Source of the DNA: Micromonospora citrea
GTDB lineage: Bacteria > Actinomycetota > Actinomycetes > Mycobacteriales > Micromonosporaceae
Direction of reading: 5' to 3'
Length of the DNA: 64,000 bases
Assembly: GCF_900090315.1 (NCBI RefSeq)
Contig: NZ_FMHZ01000002.1
Span: forward strand, 3,938,501-4,002,500
Shown here piece after piece: positions 17,384 to 24,880 of this stretch. The position numbers were made by a program, and so were the translations under genes. Positions within the stretch are counted from its first letter, which is position 1; each line of letters starts with the position of its first letter. The notes under the pieces were generated by a model. The model was not told the DNA's origin and did not search any database. It worked only from the letters and a program-made list of their open reading frames with translations.

Positions 17384-17524
17384 GCCCCGTCGGGGCGGGG
17401 AGGCGGCGTGGTCGCCGTGGGAGGGCTCCGGCGCGTCGAAGGCGGTACCACCGTGTCGGGCGCCTCTTCGAGGGCCCGCAGTCCGGTCGTCTGTCCGCTG
17501 ACGGCGGGGCCTCCATGTGCTGAT

Positions 17525-17570
17525 CCTAAATTTATGCTTGACATGTTTATAGGTCGGTCATAAGTTTAGG
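17525..17570 (+). promoter_or_regulatory. Sigma-factor promoter flanked by inverted operator-like arms
   Basis: TTGACA (17538-17543), a 17-base spacer and TAAGTT (17561-17566) form a near-consensus housekeeping promoter, rare at this GC content. The inverted arms CCTAAATTTATG (17525-17536) and CATAAGTTTAGG (17559-17570) match at 11 of 12 positions. The left arm lies just upstream of the -35 and the right arm covers the -10. The left arm also contains the palindrome TAAATTTA. A dimeric repressor binding both arms could loop or block the promoter. Confidence 0.75.
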
Positions 17571-17621
17571 TCATGCCGAGGCGCCGTCGCGCCGCTCCGG
17601 GCCGTCGAAGGGAGATCGCTC

Positions 17622-18536
17622 ATGACCGTGACCGATTCGGTGGGTGCGTACCTCAGGGAGATCGGCCGGACCCCGCTGCTCACCGCCGAGCAGGAGGTGG
17701 AGCTGGGCGCGCGGATCGAGGCCGGGACGCTCGCCCAGCACCGCCTGGACGCCGATCCGGGCGGGCTGACCGTGGACGAGCGGATCGCCTGCGAGCGGCT
17801 GGCCGCCGACGGCCGGCGTGCCCGGCAGCACATGATCGAGGCCAACCTCCGCCTGGTCGTCTCGATCGCCCGGCGATACGTCCGCGAGGGCGGGCTGCCG
17901 CTGCCGGACCTGGTCCAGGAGGGCGTCATCGGAATGATGCGCGCGGTCGAGAAGTTCGACCACCGGCGCGGCCTGAAGTTCTCCACCTACGCCACCTGGT
18001 GGATCAAGCAGGCGCTCGGTCGCGCGCTGGCCGACCAGAGCCGCACGATTCGGGTGCCCGCGCACATGGTCGAGCTGATCAACCGGGTGCACCGGGTTCG
18101 CCGCACCCTGCTCCGGGACCTCGGCGAGGAGCCGACCGCCGCGCGGATCGCGGCCGAACTCGACCTGGCCCCCGAGAAGGTCGAGCAGGCGCTGCGGTAC
18201 GACCGGAAGCCGGTCTCCCTGCACGCCCCCGTCGGCGAGGACGGTGCGCAACTCGGTGACTTCCTCACCGACGACGCACCGGATCCGGCCGCCCAGGTCG
18301 CCGCCGGTTTCCTGCCCTCCTATCTGGACACCGCGCTGTCCGCGCTCACCGAGCGGGAGGCGACGGTCATCGCCCAGCGGTACGGCCTCGCCGACGCGGA
18401 GCCGCGCACCCTGGACGAGATCGGCCGGGTGCTCGGCCTGACCCGGGAACGGATCCGCCAGATCGAGGCCAAGGCGATGTCCAAGCTCCGCCACCCGGCC
18501 CGCACCCGCGTCCTGGCCGACCTCCTGGCGGCTTGA
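17622..18536 (+). CDS. Group 2 RNA polymerase sigma factor (SigB/Hrd-like)
   Basis: A 304-residue sigma-70 family factor. Region 1.2 is VGAYLREIGRTPLLTAEQE; region 2 includes IEANLRLVVSIARRY, LPDLVQEGVIGMMRAVEKFD and KFSTYATWWIKQALGRAL; region 3 is IRVPAHMVELINRV; region 4 ends in the helix-turn-helix TRERIRQIEAKAMSKLR. It lacks the long region 1.1 of the primary factor and so resembles non-essential group 2 factors such as mycobacterial SigB or streptomycete HrdD. The ATG follows AAGGGAG by 7 bases. The AT-rich, symmetrical promoter upstream implies tight control by an unknown regulator. Confidence 0.93.
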   Translation: MTVTDSVGAYLREIGRTPLLTAEQEVELGARIEAGTLAQHRLDADPGGLTVDERIACERLAADGRRARQHMIEANLRLVVSIARRYVREGGLPLPDLVQEGVIGMMRAVEKFDHRRGLKFSTYATWWIKQALGRALADQSRTIRVPAHMVELINRVHRVRRTLLRDLGEEPTAARIAAELDLAPEKVEQALRYDRKPVSLHAPVGEDGAQLGDFLTDDAPDPAAQVAAGFLPSYLDTALSALTEREATVIAQRYGLADAEPRTLDEIGRVLGLTRERIRQIEAKAMSKLRHPARTRVLADLLAA

Positions 18537-18558
18537 GCAGGGGCAGGGCAGCCTGACC

Positions 18559-19725
18559 TCAGGCGCGACGCGCCCAGGTCCAGGCGTAGGCGTCGTCCTC
18601 GCACGCCTGGGCGGCGTCGCAGAGGTCGAGCGGGCGGAAGGTGTCGACCATGACCGCCAGCTCGTCGAAGAAGTCCGCGCCGATGGAACGCTCGGCGGCG
18701 CCCGGCTGGGGGCCGTGGGTGAACCCGGACGGGTGCAGCGAGATCGAGCCCTGCTCGATGCCCGAGCCGCGCCGCGCCTCGTAGTTGCCGCCGGTGTAGA
18801 AGAGCATCTCGTCGGAGTCGACGTTGTGGTGGTTGTAGGGCACCGGGATGGCGTCCGGATGGTAGTCGACCTTGCGTGGCACGAACGAGCAGATCACGAA
18901 GTTGGGGCCCTGGAAGGTCTGGTGCACGGGCGGCGGCTGGTGGATCCGGCCGGTGATCGGCTCGAAGTCGTGGATGGAGAACGCCCACGGGTACATGTGG
19001 CCGTCCCAGCCGACCACGTCGAACGGGTGGTGGGCGTACACGTACCGGGTCCATCCGCGACGGTGCCGGACCAGTACCTCGACGTCGGTGTCGTCCACCA
19101 GCAGCGGCGCGTCCGGCCCCCGGACGTCCCGCTCGCAGTAGGGCGAGTGCTCCAGGAACTGGCCGCGTACCGAGAGGTAGCGCTTGGGCGGGCCGATGTG
19201 CCCGGCGGCCTCGACCGCGAGCAGCCGGGTGGGCGCGTCGCCGGTGGGCACCAGCCGGTGGATCGTCGAGGTGGGGATGACGACGTAGTCGCCGGCCACC
19301 GCGTCGAGCACGCCGAACGTCGACTCCACCCGCAGGGTGCCCGACTCGACGTAGAGGCAGTGGTCGCCGGTGGCGTCGCGGAACAGCGGGGACGGCCGGT
19401 CCGCCAGCACGTACGCGATCCGCACGTCGTCGTTGGCGAGCAGGTACTGCCGGCCGAGCACCGGGTCGGCGCCGACGCCGTCGAGCTTGTGGGTGCGCAG
19501 GTGCCGGGGCTTGAGCGGCAGGTTGGGCACCCGGGTGAACGCCGGCGGGGTGAACTCCTCGGCCGCCACGATCGCGGTCGGCGCGTGCCGGTGGTAGAGC
19601 AGGGACGAGTCGGAGGAGAAGCCCTCCTGGCCCATCAGCTCCTCGGCGTAGAGGCTGCCGTCGGGCTGACGGAACTGGGTGTGGCGCTTGCGGGGCACCT
19701 CGCCGACGCTGCGGTAGTACGGCAT
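18559..19725 (-). CDS. hmgA: Homogentisate 1,2-dioxygenase
   Basis: A 388-residue cupin-fold iron enzyme that opens the ring of homogentisate to maleylacetoacetate in tyrosine and phenylalanine breakdown. The N-terminus MPYYRSVGEVPRKRHTQF and the metal-site region YNHHNVDSDEMLFY with later GFTHGPQPG are characteristic. The start at 19725 has GGGAGG four bases upstream. It is divergent from a conserved unknown gene, with a 19-bp palindrome between them. It converges with the sigma-factor gene, leaving only 22 bases between stops. fahA and hpd, the following and preceding steps, lie within 10 kb. Confidence 0.96.
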   Translation of the reverse strand: MPYYRSVGEVPRKRHTQFRQPDGSLYAEELMGQEGFSSDSSLLYHRHAPTAIVAAEEFTPPAFTRVPNLPLKPRHLRTHKLDGVGADPVLGRQYLLANDDVRIAYVLADRPSPLFRDATGDHCLYVESGTLRVESTFGVLDAVAGDYVVIPTSTIHRLVPTGDAPTRLLAVEAAGHIGPPKRYLSVRGQFLEHSPYCERDVRGPDAPLLVDDTDVEVLVRHRRGWTRYVYAHHPFDVVGWDGHMYPWAFSIHDFEPITGRIHQPPPVHQTFQGPNFVICSFVPRKVDYHPDAIPVPYNHHNVDSDEMLFYTGGNYEARRGSGIEQGSISLHPSGFTHGPQPGAAERSIGADFFDELAVMVDTFRPLDLCDAAQACEDDAYAWTWARRA

Positions 19726-19761
19726 CTCGCCTCCCGGTTCGTCCCGTTCACCGATCCAACG

Positions 19762-19812
19762 GCGTCCGATAATCGGACGCTGTTGTCCGTTCCTTGTAGC
19801 GTCCCGTACATT
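19762..19812 (+). promoter_or_regulatory. 19-bp palindromic operator and divergent promoter of the homogentisate genes
   Basis: GCGTCCGATAATCGGACGC (19762-19780) is a perfect palindrome with 9-bp arms around one A. Two bases on, TTGTCC (19783-19788), an 18-base spacer and TACATT (19807-19812) form the promoter of the gene at 19821. For hmgA, starting at 19725 on the other strand, the palindrome lies 37 bases upstream, within the probable promoter or leader. One regulator could control both directions. Confidence 0.75.
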
Positions 19813-19820
19813 CTTGTCTC

Positions 19821-20696
19821 GTGTCAACGCAGGTGCCCGCGCTTCTCGACGGCCTCGTCGACGACGCCGCCGTCTTCCCGCCCGGCAGCGCGCCGCTGCC
19901 CGACGCCGTCGCCGCGCACCGGCGGCACCGCGCCTCCTGGTACGCGAACCTCGTCGGCCCCCTCCTGGTCCCCGCGACGCGGCTGGCCGAGCTGGCCGAC
20001 CTGCTCGACGCCGGGGAACGGATCGAGGTCGGCGTCATCGGGGACGTGCCGGTCGCGCGGCTCGACGAGGCGCGGACGGTGGCCGACCCGCGCATCCGCG
20101 TCCGGCAGGTCGAGGCGGCCGTCGCCAAGCGCGGCGAGGACCCGCTGCCGGGCCTGACCGAGCTGGTCGGGCTGACGCGCCGCGCGAATCCGCCCGGGGC
20201 CGGCGGTGGGCTGACCGTCTACGCCGAGGTGCCGCTGACCTTCGGGCTGATGGGCGCGCTGGACGCGCTCGCCGCCGCGCGCGCCGAGGGGCTGCCGGTC
20301 GCGGCGAAGTTCCGCACCGGCGGGCTTGCCGCCGAGCTCTTCCCGACCCCGGCCGAGCTGGCCGCGGTGATCTGCGCCTGCCGGGACCGGGGCCTGCCCT
20401 TCAAGCTGACCGCCGGGCTGCACCAGGCGGTGCGGCACCTCGACCCGGAGACCGGCTTCACCCACCACGGCTTCGCCAACGTGCTGGCCGCGACGCTGGC
20501 CGCCGCCGAGGGTGCCGCGGTCCAGCCGGTCGCCGAGCTGCTCACCGCGACCGACCCGCGCCCGCTGGTGCAGCTCGTCGAGGGCCACCTGGCCGCGCCG
20601 CGCCCGCTGTGGGTCGGCTACGGCTCGTGCAGCATCCTGGAACCACTTACCGATCTGATCCGGCTGGGGCTGGTGAACGGGGGCTTCGACGCATGA
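19821..20696 (+). CDS. Conserved protein of unknown function linked to fahA
   Basis: A 291-residue, apparently soluble protein with no motif I can name. It is Ala/Leu-rich with beta-strand-like segments alternating with helices (EVGVIGDVPVARL, LTVYAEVPLTFGLMG, FKLTAGLHQAVRHL), suggesting an alpha/beta barrel-like fold. KFRTGG, KLTAGLHQ and VGYGSCSI look like conserved loops. It is divergent from hmgA across a shared palindrome and is followed by fahA on the same strand, so a role in homogentisate breakdown or its control is likely. TACATT lies 8 bases before the GTG, consistent with leaderless translation. Confidence 0.8.
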   Translation: MSTQVPALLDGLVDDAAVFPPGSAPLPDAVAAHRRHRASWYANLVGPLLVPATRLAELADLLDAGERIEVGVIGDVPVARLDEARTVADPRIRVRQVEAAVAKRGEDPLPGLTELVGLTRRANPPGAGGGLTVYAEVPLTFGLMGALDALAAARAEGLPVAAKFRTGGLAAELFPTPAELAAVICACRDRGLPFKLTAGLHQAVRHLDPETGFTHHGFANVLAATLAAAEGAAVQPVAELLTATDPRPLVQLVEGHLAAPRPLWVGYGSCSILEPLTDLIRLGLVNGGFDA

Positions 20697-20772
20697 GCGG
20701 GCGGCAGCGAACGAATGGTCTCCGCGGGCCGGTGGCGCCCCGGGGCGGCGCGGAACGCGACGGAGGGCAGGC

Positions 20773-21972
20773 ATGAGCTGGGTGACGGGTGCCGACGGTT
20801 CGCCGTACGGGGTGACCAACCTGCCGTACGGGGTCTTCCGCCACGCCGAGGGCGAGCCGCGGGTCGGCGTACGCATCGCGGACTTCGTGCTCGACCTGGG
20901 CGGCGCGGAGGCGGCCGGCCTGGTGCTGGCCGCCGGAGCGCTGGGCCGGCCCACCCTGAACGACTTCATGGCCCTCGGCCGTCCGCAGTGGACGGCGGTG
21001 CGGCAGCGGGTGACCGAGCTGCTCACCGACGCCGCCCACCGGCCGGCGGTGGAGCCGCTGCTGGTGCCGCTGGCCGAGGCGCGGATGCAGTTGCCGTTCG
21101 AGGTCGCCGACTACGTCGACTTCTACTCGTCCGAGCACCACGCGGCCAACGTCGGGCAGATCTTCCGCCCCGGCCAGCCGCCGCTGCTGCCCAACTGGAA
21201 GCACCTGCCGATCGGCTACCACGGCCGCGCCGGCACGGTGGTCGTCTCCGGCACCCCCGTGGTGCGGCCCAGCGGGCAGCGGGCCACCCCGCAGGGTCCG
21301 GTGACCGGCCCGTCCGTACGCCTCGACATCGAGGCGGAGGTCGGCTTCGTGGTCGGCGTGCCCAGCGCGCTGGGCGACCGCGTCGTGGTCGACGACTTCG
21401 CCGACCACGTGTTCGGCGTGGTGCTGGTCAACGACTGGTCGGCGCGGGACATCCAGGCGTGGGAGTACCAGCCGCTCGGCCCGTTCCTGGGCAAGTCCTT
21501 CGCGACGTCGGTGTCCGCCTGGGTGACCCCGCTGGACGCGCTCGGCGACGCCTTCGTCCCCGCGCCCGAGCAGGACCCCCCGGTCGCCGACTACCTGCGC
21601 GACGTGCCGCACCTCGGGCTGGACCTGCGCCTGTCGGTGGAGTGGAACGGCGAGCGGGTCAGCGAGCCGCCGTTCGCCACCATGTACTGGACCCCGGCCC
21701 AGCAGCTGGCCCACCTCACCGTCAACGGCGCGTCGCTGCGCACCGGCGACCTCTACGCCTCGGGCACCGTCTCCGGGCCGGAGCGGGGGCAGGTCGGCTC
21801 GTTCCTGGAGCTCACCTGGGGCGGGTCCGAGCCGGTGAAGTTCGCCGGGGGCGAGACCCGCACGTTCCTGGAGGACGGCGACACGGTGACGATCACCGCC
21901 ACCGCGCCCGGGCCGGACGGCACCACCATCGCCCTGGGCGAGGTGACGGGGACGATCCGCCCCGCGCGCTGA
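20773..21972 (+). CDS. fahA: Fumarylacetoacetase
   Basis: A 399-residue enzyme that hydrolyses fumarylacetoacetate to fumarate and acetoacetate, the last step of tyrosine breakdown. An N-terminal SH3-like domain is followed by the catalytic fold with DYVDFYSSEHHAANVGQIFR (active-site region with the metal Asp and catalytic His) and VLVNDWSARDIQAWEY. The C-terminus has FLEDGDTVTITATAPG. The ATG is preceded by GGAGGGCAGGC. It lies 76 bases after the unknown gene and probably shares its transcript. No maleylacetoacetate isomerase is seen nearby. A perfect hairpin follows. Confidence 0.96.
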   Translation: MSWVTGADGSPYGVTNLPYGVFRHAEGEPRVGVRIADFVLDLGGAEAAGLVLAAGALGRPTLNDFMALGRPQWTAVRQRVTELLTDAAHRPAVEPLLVPLAEARMQLPFEVADYVDFYSSEHHAANVGQIFRPGQPPLLPNWKHLPIGYHGRAGTVVVSGTPVVRPSGQRATPQGPVTGPSVRLDIEAEVGFVVGVPSALGDRVVVDDFADHVFGVVLVNDWSARDIQAWEYQPLGPFLGKSFATSVSAWVTPLDALGDAFVPAPEQDPPVADYLRDVPHLGLDLRLSVEWNGERVSEPPFATMYWTPAQQLAHLTVNGASLRTGDLYASGTVSGPERGQVGSFLELTWGGSEPVKFAGGETRTFLEDGDTVTITATAPGPDGTTIALGEVTGTIRPAR

Positions 21973-22007
21973 CGCCGCCCGTCGGGTCCCGCCGGACCGT
22001 TCGTACG

Positions 22008-22050
22008 CGACGGACCCCGGTCGCACAGATGGTGCGACCGGGGTCCGTCG
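22008..22050 (+). terminator. Perfect 19-bp hairpin after fahA
   Basis: Arms 22008-22026 and 22032-22050 are exact reverse complements of 19 bases around the loop AGATG. The hairpin starts 35 bases after the fahA stop. Its stability fits a high-GC terminator without a U-tract. Confidence 0.85.
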
Positions 22051-22170
22051 TTGCCCCGTTGATCGTCGCGGATTCCGTCGCCAGCCGCGCCGGGACCGAG
22101 CCGGACGCCCCCTTTCCGGCGTCGGTCCCGGTCGTCGGCCGGCGTCCCGACGACAGGAAGGGTGACGACG

Positions 22171-22380
22171 ATGAACGATCTGCCGGGTGCGGTCTGGCGC
22201 ACCAGCAGCCGCTCCAACGACCAGGGTCTCTGTGTGGAGGTGGCGGACAACCTGGTCGACGTCCTCGGCGTGGTGGGCGTACGCGACTCCAAGGACCAGG
22301 CGGGCCCCACGCTGGCGGTCAGCCCGCCGGGCTGGGCGGCCTTCGTCGGCGCGATCCGGGCCGGTCAGTTCGGCCGCTGA
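22171..22380 (+). CDS. DUF397 domain protein
   Basis: A 69-residue protein typical of DUF397: VWRTSSRSNDQGLCVEVAD at the N-terminus, VRDSKDQAGPTLAVS in the middle and WAAFVGAIRAGQFGR at the end. In actinomycetes DUF397 genes usually sit beside a helix-turn-helix regulator and are linked to development or antibiotic production. Here no such partner is adjacent. ATG 22171 is chosen over GTG 22162 because AGGAAGG then has a 9-base spacing. Confidence 0.9.
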   Translation: MNDLPGAVWRTSSRSNDQGLCVEVADNLVDVLGVVGVRDSKDQAGPTLAVSPPGWAAFVGAIRAGQFGR

Positions 22381-22484
22381 CCGGGGCACGGCCCACGATT
22401 CGGGGCCTCCGGGCGGTGGAAATTCCGCTCCGGGGGCCCCGACGGGCGCTCACCCGGCGTACCGTCGACGCCACGGGAGGTGGC

Positions 22485-22958
22485 ATGTCGACGGTGGCGG
22501 TCACGGAGTTCGTGGAGGCGCACGACGCCGACCTCTGGCGGCTGCTGACCGACCTGACCGCCCGCACCCGGCGCTCCACCGGCCCGGTGGAGGTGCTCAC
22601 CCCCGGCGGCTTCGGTCCGGGCACCGCCTGGCGGGAGACCCGGTCCCAGCCCGACGGCACCGCGCTGGTCGAGGAGTTCGTCGTCGTCGAGGCCGAGGCG
22701 CCCCGGCGGCTGGTGCTCGCCTCTCGCGGCGCCGGGGTGGACTACCGGATCACCTGGACGTTGCGCCCCGTCGAGCGGCGTCGCCGCGGCTGCACGGCCG
22801 TCACCGTCGAGCAGGAGTCGGTGCCGACCGCACCCTACGGGCGGGTGGTCGCGCTGCTCTTCGGCGGGCTGGCCGCCCGCGCGGTCGAGCGCGCGCTGCG
22901 ACAGGACCTCGCCGACCTGGCCGCCGCAGCCGTCACCGGCACCGCCGAGGCGGCCTGA
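22485..22958 (+). CDS. SRPBCC-fold (polyketide cyclase/START-like) protein
   Basis: A 157-residue protein of the SRPBCC ligand-binding fold: VAVTEFVEAHDADLWRLLTD at the start, VEEFVVVEAEAPRRLVLAS in the middle sheet, and a long C-terminal helix from LFGGLAARAVERALRQDLADL. Members bind hydrophobic ligands or act as cyclases. Nothing shows a substrate here. GGGAGG lies 5 bases before the ATG. A repeat-rich spacer follows the stop. Confidence 0.85.
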   Translation: MSTVAVTEFVEAHDADLWRLLTDLTARTRRSTGPVEVLTPGGFGPGTAWRETRSQPDGTALVEEFVVVEAEAPRRLVLASRGAGVDYRITWTLRPVERRRRGCTAVTVEQESVPTAPYGRVVALLFGGLAARAVERALRQDLADLAAAAVTGTAEAA

Positions 22959-22978
22959 GGCGCGACACCGAGCCCCGG

Positions 22979-23147
22979 CCGCGACGGCCACCGCCGGGCG
23001 GGCCGGAGGCGCGACGCCGGGTCAGCCGAGACGGCCGCCGCCCGGGCGGGCCGGAGGCGCGACTTCGCGGTGCCCGTCGTCGTCGTGGCGCAGGGGGGCC
23101 GGGTCTGCCGAGACGGCCGCCGCCCGGGCGGTGCCTGAGGGTGCGAC
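22979..23147 (+). repeat. Imperfect direct repeats, about 38 bp, after the SRPBCC gene
   Basis: Three related blocks begin near 22980, 23027 and 23108, each centred on GACGGCC(G/A)CCGCC followed by a (GGCG) run and a GCGAC end. The first two are closest; the third is diverged. No gene is seen between 22959 and 23251. Confidence 0.65.
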
Positions 23148-23251
23148 GCCGAGCCCGGTCGAAACGGAGCCGACGGCAGCGCCGGGGCGGCCCGAGGGCC
23201 TGACAGGGCTCCGTGCGGCCCCGCTGGGTAGGGTGCCGGGCGGAGGTGCGC

Positions 23252-24541
23252 ATGGGGTTCCCGAAGGGCCGGCGGCGGATCGTGGTGGCGGTCGCGGCGC
23301 TGATCGCCGCCGTCGCCGTCGCCGCGACGGTCTACCGGGTGCTCGCCCCCGCCGAGGTCAGCACGCCCGCGCGCGGGGCGTACCCGCCGGCCGCCGATCC
23401 CGCCCCCGGCGTCGTGGGCCGGCTCCCGGTCGCTCCGCTGATCGTGGACGGCCGGCTGCGGGTCTACGCCGCCCACCGTCAGGTCTACGCGGACCGGCCG
23501 GTCGACGGCCGGCACCGGACCACGCCCTACTGGTCGTACCGGCGGTGGCCGGCGGAACTGGACTCGGTGGTGGCGAGCGGGACGACGGTGGTCACCCGAT
23601 GGTCGGACGGGCGGCTGGTGGCGCTGGACGCGCGTACCGGCCGGGTGGCCTGGGACGCGGACGGGCCGGAGCCGGCCGGCGACCGCGCGGTCCGGCGCAC
23701 CGGGGCGGCCACGGTCTGGGAGCCCCGAGGGCTGTTCGTCGCCCGGGCACCCGACGGTCGGCAGGTCGTGGCGGCGGCCGGGGCGCAGTGGCTGCGTGCC
23801 GTGGATTTGGCCGACGGCCGTGAGCTGTGGCGGTCGGACACGACCCTGTCGGTGCCGCCCGGCGACGGCTCAGACCGGGCCGGCGGCTGCCGAGTCGTCG
23901 TCGGCACGACCGGCGAGGGCCGGTTCATGACCGTCGACTCCTGCGCGGGACCGGCGGTGGTGGAGTTCCGCGACGCCGTGACCGGCGAGGTGGGCCTCCG
24001 CTGGCGGCCGCCCGGTGCCGGCGACCGACTGGTGGCGACCCCCGTGGGCTGCGGAAACGGCCGGACCGGGTGCACCGGCCTGCGGACGGCCGCGCCGGGC
24101 GACGACGCGGGCCGGGGCTGGCTGCTCGGTGCCGGTGAGCCGGTCGCCGCGCCGGCCCTGGACCGGCCGGACGCCGAACTCGTCGGCGGGACGGCCGTGG
24201 CGGTGGTCGACGGGGTGCCGGTCGGCCGCTCGGCGCGTACGGGCGCGGAGCTGTGGCGCCGTCCCGACCTGCCGGGGGCGCGGCTGCTCGCCGTCCAGCC
24301 CGACCGGGTGCACCTGTTGACGGAGACGAACGACCTGGTGACGCTGGACCCGGCCACGGGCGCGCAGCGGTCCTTCTTCGCGCTCAACGCGGGCTCCGAC
24401 GGGATCGGCTGGGCGCCCGGCGCGGCGTACGCGGCGGGCGGGTTCGTGGCCGTCGAGCGCCTGCGCAAGCCGGTCGACCCGACCGGCGACGACCAGCGCT
24501 ACTACCTGACCTCGGAGCCGGTGATCCTGGCCGCGACCTGA
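23252..24541 (+). CDS. Membrane-anchored PQQ-like beta-propeller protein
   Basis: A 429-residue protein with one N-terminal membrane segment (RIVVAVAALIAAVAVAATVY) and an extracytoplasmic beta-propeller of the PQQ_2 type. Blade motifs include LVALDARTGRVAWD, LRAVDLADGRELWRSD, GRSARTGAELWRR and LVTLDPATGAQRSFF. No PQQ ligands or enzyme motifs are evident, so it is probably a binding or scaffold protein. Cysteines in GGCRVV, DSCAGP and GCGNGRTGC could form disulphides. A similar protein lies at 29639, so the two may be paralogues. Confidence 0.82.
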   Translation: MGFPKGRRRIVVAVAALIAAVAVAATVYRVLAPAEVSTPARGAYPPAADPAPGVVGRLPVAPLIVDGRLRVYAAHRQVYADRPVDGRHRTTPYWSYRRWPAELDSVVASGTTVVTRWSDGRLVALDARTGRVAWDADGPEPAGDRAVRRTGAATVWEPRGLFVARAPDGRQVVAAAGAQWLRAVDLADGRELWRSDTTLSVPPGDGSDRAGGCRVVVGTTGEGRFMTVDSCAGPAVVEFRDAVTGEVGLRWRPPGAGDRLVATPVGCGNGRTGCTGLRTAAPGDDAGRGWLLGAGEPVAAPALDRPDAELVGGTAVAVVDGVPVGRSARTGAELWRRPDLPGARLLAVQPDRVHLLTETNDLVTLDPATGAQRSFFALNAGSDGIGWAPGAAYAAGGFVAVERLRKPVDPTGDDQRYYLTSEPVILAAT

Positions 24542-24575
24542 AACGCCGACTCGTCGAGATGCTCGCAAATCGGAC

Positions 24576-24591
24576 ATAAGTTACTTATAGT
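24576..24591 (+). promoter_or_regulatory. 13-bp palindrome overlapping the -10 of a small-peptide gene
   Basis: ATAAGTTACTTAT (24576-24588) is a perfect palindrome with 6-bp arms around one T. It overlaps the -10 hexamer TATAGT (24586-24591), which ends 6 bases before the GTG at 24598. The block CATAAGTT is shared with the right operator arm at the sigma-factor promoter (17559-17566), suggesting a common or related repressor. Confidence 0.65.
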
Positions 24592-24597
24592 CCCACT

Positions 24598-24753
24598 GTG
24601 CGTCTCCTGGCAGCCCTGTTGGGCGCGATCCTGATCCTCGTCACCGCGTCGCCGGCCGACGCCGCGCCGTCCCACCGGACGCTCCGGCCCGCCCCGACCG
24701 AGGGCCTTGCCGGGGCCGGCGCGGGGCTCACCGGCGGCACCCGGACCGGCTGA
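24598..24753 (+). CDS. Small secreted peptide, 51 residues
   Basis: GTG start, 51 residues. MRLLAALLGAILILVTASP followed by ADAAPS is a textbook signal peptide with an AXA cleavage site near residue 23, leaving a mature peptide of about 28 residues rich in Gly, Ala, Arg and Thr with no Cys. No homologue is recognised. Support comes from the signal peptide, the strong TATAGT -10 six bases upstream, the operator-like palindrome and two hairpins downstream. It stands alone between the propeller gene and the convergent aminotransferase gene. A secreted signal or short wall peptide is possible, but function is unknown. Confidence 0.55.
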   Translation: MRLLAALLGAILILVTASPADAAPSHRTLRPAPTEGLAGAGAGLTGGTRTG

Positions 24754-24780
24754 CGGGACCGGGGCCGGAGCACGCCGACC

Positions 24781-24805
24781 GACCCGACGGATCGTCCGTC
24801 GGGTC
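24781..24805. terminator. 11-bp hairpin after the small-peptide gene
   Basis: Arms 24781-24791 (GACCCGACGGA) and 24795-24805 are exact reverse complements around a 3-base loop, 27 bases after the small-peptide stop. Confidence 0.7.
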
Positions 24806-24833
24806 CGGCAGCCGGCGACGGTCGGTTGAGGCG

Positions 24834-24872
24834 GCCGGTCCGGTCCGCGAGGGGATGGCGGACCGGACCGGC
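24834..24872. terminator. 15-bp hairpin after the HisC-like gene
   Basis: Arms 24834-24848 and 24858-24872 are exact reverse complements of 15 bases with a 9-base loop. It lies 8 bases beyond the aminotransferase stop on the minus strand and with 24781-24805 forms a double terminator between convergent genes. Confidence 0.8.
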
Positions 24873-24880
24873 ACCCGACC

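Noticed and set aside
18559..18720. Sigma factor and hmgA as one transcript
   Set aside because: They are convergent, only 22 bases separate the stops.
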